A stretch of DNA of 64,000 nt, taken from assembly GCA_914767715.1 (NCBI GenBank), contig OU612073.1:15314001-15378000 (forward strand), written 5' to 3'. The position numbers and the translations under genes were made by a program. This DNA is from Membranipora membranacea. Lineage: Eukaryota > Bryozoa > Gymnolaemata > Cheilostomatida > Membraniporidae. Under the pieces are notes generated by a model. That model did not search any database. It was not told where the DNA came from and was given only the letters and a program-made list of their open reading frames with translations. Below, one piece after another: positions 48,900 to 62,898 of the stretch. Each line of letters opens with the position of its first letter. Position 1 is the first letter of the stretch.

Positions 48900-51800
48900 T
48901 TTATTTATTTGCCTCCCTCATTTTTCCAAAGTTTTCTGCAAATATTATTTGACTATTAAGAGACAATTACGAAGAGATGAAATTTCATCTAGTTATTCTT
49001 GAACCATACACATTCAAGTGAGCAAAATTTCACAGACATCGTCGTTTAAAGTGTTTGTAAAGGAACAGGTTTCTTGGTATCATTTTTGAGCTTGAAATCA
49101 GATTAAGACAGCTATCACACATGCATTTGCATATAAAATTAATCATCTGGGTTATTTGGTCTGGTAGGTTTCGGGTTATAAGTTAACAACATTGAGTTGC
49201 TTACTCATGCACCGCCCAACTTGTCAAGGCGATTTGCGATGAGCCTGTTATTTGGGAAATACTGTAATATTAGTGACTATTGTGGTTAGATAACAACTTT
49301 TGCAAATAAATGACGAAGCCACTCACAAGTCTATCTGATGACATAAAAGTTCAAAAGAAAGTTCTATAATTTGTATACACACTATTTGATGAGTTGAGAC
49401 CGCTAATCAAAACAACCTTTATATCTGTTATGAGCCCATGTCGAAGAAAAGATTAGAAGAACCACTGTACATTACAATCAACGACTATGACTTTGACGCA
49501 TTCCCTGTCCGCTGATTTTCAAGCATGAAAATGAGTGATTTTCATTTCAGACCGATGCGCTTGTTTGCTCTGTTAAAATAAGATTATAATGGAGCAATTG
49601 ATTCTTCCTGCTGACGATGCCTTGCTTATTTCAGATTCACCCAAAAATGGTCCATGCAATGCTTTATAGTTTGTACCATATCTTCCTCCCAAATCAGATC
49701 ACTAGCCTCCCAAATCAGATCACTAGCCTCCCAAATCAGATCCATACTGACGAGATAACTCAAAAACTCGACAAATTAATTTCCTAAGTGACTGTTGTGT
49801 GCAGTGACATGTGCTCTCATAAGACCTGCTGCACTCAGTCAGTAATATTGATAGTCTATGTTTAGATGTGCTGAGTATCTGTGAGGGAAGATGGACAATA
49901 TCTAATGAAAAAAAAGAAAGTTTCTCCAGGTATCCCACTGCTAACACGATTATCAATACTCCTCTTTAGAAGGCAGTCAAATTCATTTACATTTTACATC
50001 ACCAAGTCCGAAACAACTAGATGACAAATTTATTGAGTTGAATTTACTTTGTGACTTGTAATTTCTAGTTTTTAAACAATGTAAACAACGCAGTTTATCC
50101 GAAAAAAAACCTTGAGTGTTTAAATATCAGAATATTTGCAAAGATTGTTGAAAAGATTGTCAAAACCTCAAATCACTCAGTATTAATCATTGCATGCTTT
50201 GGATTTTGACATCATCCTAATGCCTGAAATGTCGACATTTACAAAGAATTTATTTTAGATTTCTGTCCGATTTGGAAATACATATTTTCAAAAAAAACAC
50301 ACAATCTACTTGTGTAAATTTTGTATCTTCCATTGAAATTCTATTGAAAGCCGCTGTTCATGAAGCTTATAATTGAAGCATATCACTGATTTTGATGCGG
50401 GCTGAAGACAGAGTTTGATTGGAATGTCATAGCCACAATCTCATTTATTAATCATATTATTGTAAACAAAACCTTGAAATTCTTAGCGATGTATTGATCT
50501 GCCTTTATATTGCCAATTTCTATCTCGAGCAGTAACCATGGTTAACAGAAAATGTTGTATCTGCCAAAGCACTGTGGGTTATTTCCAGTGGCCGAAATCA
50601 TACAGATTTAAACTTGAGTGGTGTGACTTACTCAGAGATATTTTCCCTCTGATAATCACATGGACTCGACGACGATTCGCTACAAATGCCTCCTAAATGA
50701 TATTCAATCTTGCTCTCACTAGAGCTGTTAATCTCCCTGTAATTTTCATTCTCACTGTCGAATGAGCTAGAGCTGTAATTTTTTGTCATGTTCGATTTAG
50801 ATCGTTAGCTTTGTCATTGAATCATGAAATGTCATACACTATCCCATTTTACCAGCTAAACCACATGGGACAGATAAATAATGCCTTGTATTCACTCATT
50901 CATTCAATAGATAAATTCTGTGTGTTTTGATATCACATGCAGAATATCAAAACCACTGTGTCATAACAATACGCCTTAGTTACAAAGTACTGTATATTCC
51001 CATTATAATCTGAGGTACTAAAAAGGTACTATTTTCAACAAGTGATCACAACTCCAAAGGAAAAAAATAGTACCTTTTTAGTACCTTCTCATCCCAACTC
51101 TGAGGGCAAATAAGTCTTAACTGGGCCACAGGCTGCTTTTGAACATAGAATAATGTTCTAAACTAGACTGAGATCTCTAGAATGATACCAAAAAACCTGA
51201 TCCTTTACAAACACTTTAATATTGCACATATGCCGAAAAAAATTTCTGTAAATGAATGTTATGCCAAAAAAGTTTAAAAAATGATTATAGTATTTTTTAT
51301 TCTCACTAATTATATAACAACAATATGAATGGTGTGAGATTGAATATAAATTTTATGTTAGAATCATAAAGATATACAGTTCAGAGTTGATTGGTAATAA
51401 AACACGAGTAAAATAGATATAAGCGATGTGTTGCCAAATCGCAAATCCATCGTATAACCTTTTAGCGCGGCGGGAACATTGAGTTTAGTTATCTTAAAGA
51501 TGCAAGTAGTGTATCTTGTTGTCCTCCCAGATAATGTTTTCACAGTTTTCACCATATTCACAGTGTTCACATCATAGTCCAGACTGCCAAGGTATAGTGC
51601 AATGCTCGAACCACCATGTCCTGTTTGTTTTTAAGAACTACATATAAGAATACTTTTTGGGGCTACCCTAGCAGCTAATATCATTATGACAAGCTTATTT
51701 ACATCTGAACTAGGATTTATCACAAACCTACTATCATAATATATACTACTGCAGAATATGAGCTAAGGTTATCTTACCCTTGGCATAGTGTAATCAACCT

Positions 51801-53245
51801 TCAGAAGTAACTCTTGAGAGAGAGGAATCAATTCCAGTGGTCACAGGCTGTGACCCAAATTCAGAAAGATCGGTGCACTAGAAATCTGCATGCAACTGAC
51901 TGAAACTGTGAAAGCTTTCATCCCAAGCCAACAGGAATATGACAGTTGTCAATTCAGAATATTCTGATATAAGAAAGTTTAAGGATTGTCTTTACTTTGA
52001 CAAAAGAAGATATGATTATCCCTCTAAAAAGTCCCTTTTTCGAGCAAAAGCTTGCATTTTTATACTATATTTGAGGGTTAATATCTCTCTTATCTAATCT
52101 TATTACAAAGAAGAGAAGAGAGAGAAACAACTGTGTTTGGCTCTACAACCTTGTCCAAATTTTGTTTTTAGAACTGTTTCCTTCCAAAGCGTTTAGGCAG
52201 CAGAGTCTAATCCTATATTTATATCAGACAGGGTACTACCATTTATGGATGTAGTCTAACAAAACGTCGCAATCTAACGTACCACTATCATCACAACCAC
52301 AAAAATGTGGCAACAAAAGTGTGCATTGATGTGGTAAAACCCGTAAACGCCACAATTGTTTGGCTTGAACCCACTAACGTTGTAAAACATTGTGTGGGTT
52401 TTCGATATTGATAAAAGCATTCGTTGCGACATGTTTGGGGTTGCGATGCTAGTTTAACGGCAGATTGGTACATTTCGACTTTTGGTTTGTGGGTGCAACA
52501 GGGGATGCAGAAGCTGAAGACTATGGAGGCAAATGAATGCACGCCTTGGAAAACAAGGATAGTTTTTAAAAAGGCATTTTTAAGGTTAAGCTGTCATCAA
52601 TTATAGTATTTACTGTAAGCAATTGGTGAAGCCTACTACACTATTAAAACTGTTGTTTCCTCTTCAATCATAATGCCCAAATGCAAAAAACATTGTTCTA
52701 TAAGGTAGTGAGTGAGATTGCTCAACATATTGACAACTGCTACCATCACATCGTAGCCTCATGAGGATCTTAGTCTTTACATCAATTGGATTGTTTTTAT
52801 CATTACTTATTTTATGGCCCCCTTACCCGAAATTTGGCTTTGAAAACCAGAATTAATAGAAACATTACATTATTTCGATTTCTACTTGCGTTAACAATTA
52901 ATTTTTTGGTTTGCTAATGAAATGCAGTTAATTGTAGTGGCCTAAATAAACTTGTATACTCTTATTCTTTTGAATCAAAATTGAGCTATAATTTGCTTGT
53001 GTTAGGAAAAAATATCTATTTGAACCACGTTACCTCGGCATCGCAAAGCGAATCAATTTGAAACTGAAACTATCACAGATCATTTTCTGTTCAGGGATAA
53101 TCATTCAAAGGTTAAGAGGCACAGCCTAAGCTTAGGATTCGATTAATGCGTGTCGTTCCTATGTTTTAGATATTTTAGTATTTCCAATAATGATTTTTAA
53201 AACAAAGCAATATCGTCTGGAGTCAGCCTTCCATCAGCACACGTT
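48900..53245. other. No gene recognised
   Basis: This is AT-rich intergenic sequence. It includes three direct copies of a 21-bp unit (CCTCCCAAATCAGATCACTAG) at about 49686-49741. A segment at about 50850-51215 is found again, inverted, at 59610-60040. A small inverted repeat around AAAAAGGTACTATTTT lies at about 51024-51090. No coding exon is supported. Confidence 0.5.
50850..51215. repeat. Dispersed repeat, partner inverted at 59610-60040
   Basis: The two stretches share, in order, CATTCATTCAATAGATA, GTACTGTATATTCCC, TCACAACTC, TTTTTAGTACCT and AGACTGAGATCTC when one is read on the opposite strand. The second copy contains an extra GTTAC/GTTACG-type microsatellite. Confidence 0.65.
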
Positions 53246-53249
53246 TTAT

Positions 53250-55985
53250 GTCATGCCGAAGCTATGTTATAATGGCTCTAAGAAATTTTTTTGATTTTAA
53301 GAGCAGTTTTGCTATAGTGCATTTAAAAATTAGAGGATTAACCTCCAAAATCGACGAAGTTAAATATCTCTTTTATAAACACAAATCCAAAATATTTTGT
53401 TTGTCCGAAACATTCCTCAATGATAGATATAGTGATAGTTTTTATGTAATGCCTGATTACAATATTGTGAGATGCGATAGAATCCATAAAGGTGGTTGGG
53501 GATTACTATGTTACATCCACGCTTCCATAAATGTCAATAAAAGTCATCAATCCCATCAATCATTTTAACGAGGGTAATTTGCTGATTAAGGTTATCCCTC
53601 AGGTCTCAAGACCTTTCCTTGTTTCATTTGTTTATCAACCACCCAGCTCCCATGCAGATTGGGCGGACAAGTTCACCGACTTCGTGAACAAGTGTTATGC
53701 GATGTGTGAAGAAGATGTGATTCTTGGTGATTTCAATGTCGACATGTTAGACAGTAAAATTGAAAAAAGCTGGAAGACCAAAATTTGTAACCCCCTATCA
53801 TTGACCCAATTGATAACTGAACCAACTCGAATAACTTTCAGTACTGCAACTCTCATTGATCACATTTACACAAACCGCAAAGATCATTGCATTTCATCAG
53901 GACTAATAAGATATTCCTTGAGTGATCATGATTTGATTTATACAGTACTTAAAATTGGTGTCAAACGACGGGCAGGTGATCATAAAATTAAATATCGAGA
54001 TTTCTCAAATTTTACTCCAAAAAAGATCATACAATCATTTGCAGGTGTAACTTGGGAAGATATCCTTTATCAAAATGACACTGGAGAGATGATTTCAGCG
54101 TTCAATCAGAGATATATCAATATAGTTTCTAAATTGATTACTACCAAGACACGCAATGTCAAATCTATACAATTGCCCAAGTGGTTAGATGAAAAGGTTC
54201 AAACACAAATGAAAGTAAGAGAAAATTTTAAGAAAGAAGAAAACTGGGATGCATATAAGAAGCAACGGAACCTATAGTGACTAATTTGATAAGGCACAAG
54301 AAAAGAAAATGTATTAAGAAATTGATAAAGAATTCAAACGCAGGTGACACAAGACAGATATGGAAAACACTTAATGTTAAATCTAAACCGTCCAAACCTA
54401 ATAATGCACAACTTTCTGCAATGGAACTCAATGAGCACTTTACCAATATTGCTTACAATCTCACCGCCCATGCAAATCAAACAATACTCCCAAATTTTCA
54501 AATCTTGTGAAAAACACAGTGAAGCTCAGTTCTTTCCCTAAATTTCTACATTATGACATTGTTAAAAACCTGGGTACTATTCCAAATTCAAAATCTTCAG
54601 GTACAGATGGAACCTCTGTTCGTATGCTTAAGTCTACACTTCCTTTCATTATTAAAATCCTTACTGATATCTTCAATAGAATCCTTGCTGGCGGATCATT
54701 TCCAAAGGCTTGGAATTTTGCCAGAGTGACTCCAATTTTCAAAGATGGTGACAAAAACAATCCATCAAACTACAGACCATTATCAGATTACCAATTATAT
54801 CAACGCTTTTTGAAGAGCACATAAACCTACACCTACACTCCCATCTTTCAAAAATCAAATTTCTGCATGAGTATCAATGTGGGTTTAGAGAAAGTTCAAA
54901 AGATAGTCTCAGACTCTCTAGAATTCAAAATGAAGAATGAAAAAATATCTATGATGTTCATGGATTTCAGTAAAGCATATGACTGTGTTAATCACAATAC
55001 ATTACCCAAAAAAATAGAAGTGGCTGGTATCAATGGCAAGGCACTTGGTCTTCTTTACTCTTTCCTGAATGAACGCTCTCAAAAAGTACTGTATATTGGG
55101 GAAAAATCATCTATACTTCCAACAAATGTAGGGGTTCCACTAGGATCAATAATAGCACCAACTCTATTCTTGATTTATATTAACGACCTTTTGAAGCTTC
55201 CTTTATTTGCATCGTGTTTTACGTATGCAGATGACACAGTATTTATAAATCACGATCGTAACACAAATAATTTAAATTCTAAGTGTAATGATGACCTGAA
55301 TGTGATCAATGATTGGTGCTTTAATAATCATATAGTAATTAACATAAATAAGTCGCACTTTCTGCTGCATAACATTCACGATGATGTCGGTGGGTTGTTC
55401 TCCTTGTCATGTGGTGGGAGTTGTCGCGTAAACGTGAAACAAAGCTTTTAGGTTTCATTATAAATGACAGGCTAACATGGCATGACCATGTTTCCTATAT
55501 CGGTAAAAAGGTTGCAAAGGCAGTTACACTACTACAATTTTTTAGGCCTTTTCTTGACAACAAAACAGCTATTATATTTTACCATCATTTTATTTTTTGC
55601 ACATCATAAGTGGTATCCATATTTACTACAATCTATCACCAAACTATATACTAAAGGACAAATTTTTACTCCAGAAGAGAGCCTTCAGGTTGATATGTAA
55701 TATACAAAAGATCCCTAATCACCTGGTACCAACTAACGAATTATCAAGGTCGTTACACCTTTTACCTTTGCCAGTGCTCAACATATATTTAACTAGCATT
55801 ACAGGACATCAACTAATGAACAAGAAATGTCCACCACTTTTATTAGAACATTTTAATTTTTCGCGCAATTTCAATCTGAGAGACATGTTCAAGCTACACC
55901 CAACTTCAAATAACTTTTTAGATAATATCATAGCATCTACTTTTAACAATATTCCATATTATTTACGTTCAATAATCAATTAAAA
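53250..55985 (+). mobile_element. Near full-length ORF2 of a CR1/Jockey-like LINE, degenerate
   Basis: The endonuclease is at 53260-54275 (FCLSETFLND, FLVSFVYQPPSS, VILGDFNVDM and SLSDHDLIYTVL). The reverse transcriptase spans about 54500-55450: SKSSGTDGTSVRMLK, FPKAWNFARVTPIFKDGDKN, NPSNYRPLS, MFMDFSKAYDCVNHNTL, GVPLGSIIAPTLFLIYINDL and the catalytic TYADDTVF. The C-terminal part runs to 55983 (LLGFIINDRLTWHDHVSYI, and FNNIPYYLRSI at the end). At least five frameshifts or stops break it, so it is dead. It lies between the last two members of the cysteine-rich peptide family. Confidence 0.88.
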
Positions 55986-55999
55986 ATCATTCAAACTCA

Positions 56000-57480
56000 A
56001 TTTTTCTGATTATCTTTTTCGTCATCTTGATTGAAAGTTTTTGGTTTTTTTTCCCTTTTCTTGTTTTCTTGGAAGGCTGATTTTGTAAAACATTCACATC
56101 GAATGAAAATTATGCCATTATACATTTGATCACTGAGATCCTGATGATGAGGCGAATATCAATATTTCTTTATTGATCAGATCAATGCCACCTCAAAACG
56201 CTCCCTTGGTGATTGCATTATGGAATGATTATTGATTAGGCTGGTCATACTTATTAAATGTGAAACTGTTAGATTTGATACTAAATGTGTGGGCCTCCTC
56301 AGTTAAAGTAGCAGACAACCACAAAAGTTATATCTTGATATTTGATGCGTAATGATGTACTCCTTCTAAATTTGCATGTTATAAGAAAAGGATAAAATAA
56401 GACAAAATGGGTGATTTCAACTGACAGCTGTTTTCCCATTTTGGGGAGAACTCATCTTACATCCAACTTTCAAATTTAATGATTTGTTTAATTTTGACAC
56501 TTCAACTAGTGAAAGTTGAATCGATATTCCATGTTTTCCCAAGATATTTATCATGATCTAAAGGCCAAAATACGATAGACAATCAAGAATGATAAGTAAT
56601 TGTTAAAGCATCCATGAAATAAGCATCTCTCTATGTTTACCTGAAACTACAGGTCATTCCCAACATTTTGGTGTATTGTATGAATCCATACCCCAATCTG
56701 AACCTGAGATACAGGCTCTCAAAGTCAGCACTGTCACAGCTAGCTCAGTGGAATGGGCCATTATTAGGGCTTATACAACATCATCTAGTGCTTATACGTA
56801 ACACTCGGGTTAATGGGTGGAGCTTAAATGGTCTGACAATGGCAAATTTGTGTTTTTGAAACAAGTGTTCCAGTGGACAATTTTTAAAAACAAATTACAC
56901 ACTACTAGCCTGAGAGGTGAATATGAGTTGTGAGTTGCAAGTCTAGTTAATTCTGCCAACTTAAAGGGCAACCAACTTCTCATTTATAAATAGCAGATTG
57001 CATCTTCTACATAGGGAAAAAGGACAAATCTAATTCGAATGATTATTCAGCCAGAATTCTTGTGAAACATTTCATCAATCTGGTACTCAAACCCAGCTAA
57101 AATAGAATACCACATTAGCCTGAGGTCTATCATCATTACAGCAATGTCAAGGAACCTCCCCTTAACTGAACTTGAGCTTTGCATCGTGTAATTCATAAAG
57201 CTGATGCTGCCTAGCAAATTATATACTACCCATTGATGCATTGCTGCAAAACCTTGGTTGCCCTTTAAATGGGTGTAGTTCATGAGTAACTGAATGAAAT
57301 TTCAATCTATTCGGAATTGTCTCTGTAAGGTCAAATATTTTTCAAAAAATCAGGAAGGGAAAGAAATAAACTTGTAGTGCAAAAACATCAGAGAAAGGTC
57401 GTGGTTCTGAACACGTTTATCGAGTTTATAATGGACTGTGACACAGGAATTCTAGTTAATCAAATAAATGGGTATCACAG
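56000..57480. other. No gene recognised
   Basis: This is the LINE 3' flank and AT-rich spacer. The 57300-57480 part is the 3' flank of peptide D and matches the 3' flank of peptide C. Confidence 0.5.
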
Positions 57481-57498
57481 AAGGACATTAGAAATAAT

Positions 57499-58112
57499 TC
57501 ACATAGCCGAGAAAGTCGTAGCAACAGCAGCACCTTTGTAATTTCCAGCTATACATGACCTAGTACAAAAGTCAAAGTCACAGCCGTTTTTCTGCTTCGA
57601 GAAATTATTGCCGAACGGAGGAAGACAGCCAGCGCAGACCTCCGACAAAGTTTGAGTTAAAATACATTCAAACAAAAGAGTCGAGTTAAGACTAAGCATA
57701 TATCTCCCACTTGAAGATCTCCACATGATGTAGATACTGAGAGTCTAGCTTTGGTTAATCAAGTCTCTGCCTCACAAATAAACAAATGCAATTGTAAGAA
57801 ATTAAATTATATTTGATCATTTATTGTTTTATCTTATTAAGTTTGACATGGCAGCATATTCTCAAGCAGAATAATTGTTAACAGAAGTTTACCAGTCCTG
57901 AACACAAACTTCAACATTTTGATATCAATTAGTAACAACAAGCGAACATGACAAGTTAACTTGCACAACCTCAAATGAATATTCTCAGATATAATTGACA
58001 TTAGTGAATGAAATGATGACAGCATATGACCAATTTTATACTGACCAGCTGTGATTGATGCTACTGCTACAATGACCAGCATCGATAGTACAATTTTTAC
58101 GAGTTTAGCCAT
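57499..58112 (-). pseudogene. Cysteine-rich peptide D, three visible lesions
   Basis: Exon 1 (58112-58046) is an intact signal exon (KIVLSMLVIVAVASITA) with donor G|GTCAGT. Exon 2 should start at 57656, but the acceptor AG of its relatives is AA here (TATTTTAA|CTCAAA). The mature region keeps VCAGC, QKNGC and DFCTRSC. A 19-bp deletion relative to B then removes GGNC and part of the CCCC cluster and shifts the frame, ending at 57499. The correct frame of the lost tail is still legible behind the deletion. The lost acceptor, deletion and frameshift make this a pseudogene. Confidence 0.75.
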
Positions 58113-58129
58113 ATTGTTCTCTTTCTAAG

Positions 58130-61100
58130 AATTTATTCAACTTCTGCAAGAATAAATTTCAATATCCGATTGGTAGAAACAAAACGCAAGAAAAAGACAT
58201 TAATGATCTATTTAGCGTGTCTTGCAGATGAGCACCACACCTGCAAACTATTGTGCTGTCTTTTTTCTCAGTTGAATAATGGAAAGGCTGGGAACATATC
58301 CTTTATTCAGATTAAATTGTTTAAAAAAATGTGTCTGCTCAGCATTCTTCCAGGCAGACATGAAGATTTTAATTATGCTATGTATAATGGTTGACAGATA
58401 AAAGACATGGAAAATCTTAGGAAACACCATAGAAGATAAAAGAATGTTATAACAGCTAAAATTCTTCTGTCATAGCTATGAATAAACTGTAAGAATCCAA
58501 AATATAATTTATCTGCGAAATATCACTTTAAACAACCCTATCTCAGATGTGTTTTACTTTGAGATGGATCAGATAAACAGCTCTATCGAGAATATTTTCA
58601 GTTTATATTCATGTTTTGGGTAACTTACTTTTGAGGAGTATATCACCACCATAGGATGAAACGTTGTGACTTGAAAATGCAAATATTCCCCTTTTAAAGG
58701 AGGGGATGAGGAAGTGAGGGAACGCGTGTATCACTATGATTCATGGTTTTTCTGGAATCGGGCCAAATTTTTACCGAATAAAATGATGCTGATTGTTGTC
58801 AAGACATTCTGTTCCCTTCCGTTCCCCAATTTCCAAATGTCATGATCTATATACTGGTTCAATCAAGCGCCAATGAGTAGATTTGATTGCGTGGCATCAG
58901 TGTGTAGCAGTAGGTGGCATGACTTGACGTATGTATGAACAGGATGTTCTCGACTACAGGATCTCACCCATGAGAGAAAGACTTAAAATTAAAAAGGATT
59001 TAATTTTGACCTTTGTAATGGTAGTTTGGCCTCTTATTTAACTTGAAATTTTATGGTAAGTTTGAGCAACAGATATAATGTTATCAGCAGCTCAGTGATT
59101 GTGCGCAATCAGTCCTTAATGTCTTTCTTCTGACCAATAAGCACAATGTCAAATAGTTAAACCGATGGGATATTCTCTTTCCTTTCAGTCAGTACACTAA
59201 ACTATACTTGCACACCCCAGTCACAGATGACAGTATGTGCAAAATCAAATTCTTGCTGTCACGAGTTGAAATGAAAGCTATGGGTTCTATGAGCACGATT
59301 TTCAGTTATGCTCAATCACATAAAAGGGTATGTAGTGCACAATTGTAGGATGATATAATATATTTATTTATCCATATTTTATAATATATTAACTTTTCTG
59401 TAATCAAATTTTTGCCAAATGCCAAATAAAGCAACATCTTTAGTTAGTCATACAACTTTTAAGTTTATTTTGGTCATGTTTATATTTATTTATTTGTTAT
59501 GATTAACTGTATATTCAATTTAAAAAATGGTCGCCATCAGAAGAAAATAGACATCAACATTTATTTTATTCAAATTCAATCCACTAACTTGAAGTGATTG
59601 TGAAGAAATCAGGTTTTTCCTAATAATTTTGGAGATCTCAGTCTAATTTAGAATACTGTTCAGGGTTCATAGACAGCATGTGGCAAAGTGTCAACTGATT
59701 TTCACTAAAAATTGGGATAAGCAGGTACTAAAAAGCTCCTTTTATTCTCCTTTTGAGTTGTGATTACATGCACATTAGATTATAAGGGGAATATACAGTA
59801 CATTACATTTTATCAATGCAGACTTTTTGTTATATGTTATATCATGTTACTTTACGTTACGTTCTGTTACGTTACGTTAAGTTAAGCTATGTTATGTTAT
59901 ATGACACTGTGGTTCTGTCATTCTGTGCGGTATCAATCAACACAGAATGTATCTATTGAATGAATATATGAAAATAAAAGGCACTATATATACATCCTAT
60001 ATGATGTAGCTGATACTTGGAGTTAAGAACCACCGGCGGCCCACCAGGAGATCAATTTGAATGCAGACAAATCAGGTTGAGCAAACATACCAAGTACGGG
60101 CCTAAAATCCATTGCTTGCAGCTCGCCTGGATTAATTTTTCACAGCTCACAGATCAGTGTAAAAAGCTGGTAACGTGCTTTTACACGTAGTTACACTGAA
60201 GTAGACTTTTGTGGTTGTTTTCGTATCTCACTGATGGAGTAGTTATTTGTACTATCTCTCTTTTTGTGCAGATCCAAATGATGAAAAAAATTTTCTGGTT
60301 CTGATCTGTGTCAACACCTAGGTCACTATTACCAAATTCTGAAGCAGGAACCCTCGTCGCGCAACCTTCTAGTTTTATTCAAACTTGAATTGAACAAAAC
60401 ATGTCCACCTGCCTCAATCCCAAAATTGATAACTTGTTGCAGCATTTCATATGTTTACAAGAAATTCTAAAAAGTGTGTTTGAATTTCCTTCCTGACTTA
60501 AATTAGATGACCAAGTTTCAAATTAAACTTTCATATGCCCCAAAATATCAATATGACCCCTAATAAATAAATCGTTCAAATATAGATTTTATGCCAAACC
60601 TGGCCTAAACTCAACGTTAACTGTTTTGATTCTTGTGAATGTGTAGGAGAAAAACTAACGCGGGGATAATCTTCTTTATTTGAGTGACACCCATGTGGAC
60701 GAACGGGAAAAAAGGTGAAAATGGAGCTACAGAGAAAACTTTATACAGCGTTATGTGGGCAGTTATTTGAGGCTGTTTCCATTCCTTTCCATTTTGTAAC
60801 TAGCTCTTATTGCTATCGATATTTTTAGAAATATATGACCTTTGTTTCTGACCGCACGTGGGAGTCAGAATACAATATATAAAATTTACAAATCGGTTGT
60901 TACAGGATATGGTGTAAAATCTCCTATTTCCTAGTGTCAAATGATCTGTCATGAGTTTGCAAATTTGGAGCCAGAATACAGTTCATATAATTACTGGTCC
61001 GGCATCAGAGGCTTCTCATGGGGTGATGGATGTACAGACAGGCTCAGAACTTTGGGTGCGGCAAAAAATTTGTGAAATGCATGCTGAACAGAATGAAATA

Positions 61101-61325
61101 TCAACCATTTGTATAACGTAATTTTTCTTGTATATTGTATCTTGTTATACTTAGAAAAGGAAGGCCTTAAAGTTGGGTTTTTTATAAGACCCTAGTTTCA
61201 ATGCGTGAATTGAATACCAAGATTTAACTTCTTTACCATTCACATGCGCCTATGGTTGCTTTCTACTTTTCGTCATCAGGTGAAAACATTTTTACTGTAC
61301 AATAGTTAGCTTTGGTAAATTTCAG
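58130..61325. other. No gene recognised
   Basis: The first 200 bp match the promoter region of peptide C on the opposite strand. The rest is AT-rich with the repeat at 59610-60040 and a GTTAC/GTTACG pentanucleotide microsatellite at about 59842-59905. No coding exon is supported. Confidence 0.5.
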
Positions 61326-61329
61326 ATTG

Positions 61330-62460
61330 TAACAGTTAGTGGTTGTGATCCTGTTAACCAGTTTCACAGTTCTGAAGTTATTTTTGATTTGTTGCTACTG
61401 GCAAGCTCTTCATGCTGGTGAGTCTAAAATTCCATATACATTCGAAGAAAGAGCAGCTGAAGACGACATAACAAAACGCAACAAAATTGATGTCCCTCAA
61501 GGAACAATTTTTGGTCTCCACTTTTGGAGTGTTTTTGATGATGATCTAAAATCTGGCACTTGGTGCAAAAAACCATACAGATGACACCACCGTATATAGT
61601 GTTGTGTAGAAGAGCGATGTCACTGGAATACAACCCTCATCACGTTATGCTTCCAGCAGCTTTATTTCTTACTCTCCAGACTTTTGTAGACTGCAGACAG
61701 ATTGAGCCTCCAGACTTCTGCGTTAATAAGTTTACTGAAAACTGTATATACTGTCCTCATATATCCCGCTCTGTCCTGTACAGTTAGCAGGTGCTTGCTG
61801 GAGTCCTAGCTCTATCAAACTTCTCCATCTAATCTTCTCCAGAGCATCATCTTCACTGAGGAAACAGGACTATTACTATCAATCTGCTTAAGAAAATAGA
61901 CTGTGTGAGTGTGTGACCTATAGAAGTGAATGACACTGATATTGAGTATTCATCTGTCGCTAATCCTTTAGGAGCGAATTTTGACAGTCACTGAAGTTAA
62001 CCCGCCACTCTGAGGTAAAGTCAGACCTGCAGTATATACATTAATACAACTCAATAACAAGGTTTACAATCTTAGCTGGTATACAGCTTGTAAATTAGAA
62101 TGACAAGGTTGGAGATGTTGTAAAAACTCTGCCTCAGACTCAGAGTAATATTACAAGATATTGAAAACTATGATCAGCAGCTTGCAAATCTAAAACTTGA
62201 GCATCTCTCAGAGTGTACCTGAGTGTAGCCTGTCTCAGACATAGATCCATATGCAAGTGTCGAAGTATTATTGACCATCCATTAGCTCATTATGAACCAC
62301 CAGTACACACAGTAGACATAGCTTTGGTCCTCCGACCAGCCCCACTGCTCTGTGTGCCAAAAGTTTTTCACAGATTTTATAAAATTGTGCCTGAACCTGT
62401 CCTCAAACCGAATTTCTACTGTGGCACATGCTGTCAAATGCGTCGATACGCAATATAGAG
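61330..62460 (+). mobile_element. Degenerate LINE fragment
   Basis: A reverse-transcriptase remnant reads IDVPQGTIFGLHFWSVFDDD. It is followed after a frameshift by DDTTVYSVV, which corresponds to the catalytic YADD box region. Much further on, 62213-62458 (RSIIDHPLAHYEPP, LCVPKVFHRFYKIVPEPVL) resembles the C-terminal tail of such elements. Stops and frameshifts are frequent. Confidence 0.55.
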
Positions 62461-62469
62461 GAATAAATA

Positions 62470-62890
62470 GAACTAAAACAAATTAATATTTTTATTCAGT
62501 TCAAATAAGTAGTGTCACTCTGGGAGAATATTTAGCCATTTACCAGATTTCACAGATCATACTCAACTGTTTACTGTTTATGCTCCTACAGAAAAGAAGA
62601 AAAAGCGTAACAATGCAAACAACATCAAAATAACATAATAAAATAAGATCATTATGTGTACACATGGCACAGCGGATACAACAAAAACTTGATAAACTAA
62701 TCATTTGAGCTAAAAAGAGCAATATTTGAGGTAGACGTTGTGGACATTAAAGTCACGAAACAACTTTCAGATCTGCAGATTTCAATTCAAATGCATGAAA
62801 TCTTTACTGACAATGAAACCACAGCACATACTGAAGAATTTTACAGGTTGTGACTTTAAAAGGTAGCACTAAACAAGCGTTTATGTTTAA
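62470..62890. other. No gene; 3' flank of the caspase-like gene
   Basis: This is AT-rich sequence downstream of the caspase-like stop codon on the minus strand, with no open frame I can support. Confidence 0.5.
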
Positions 62891-62898
62891 AGTTGAGT

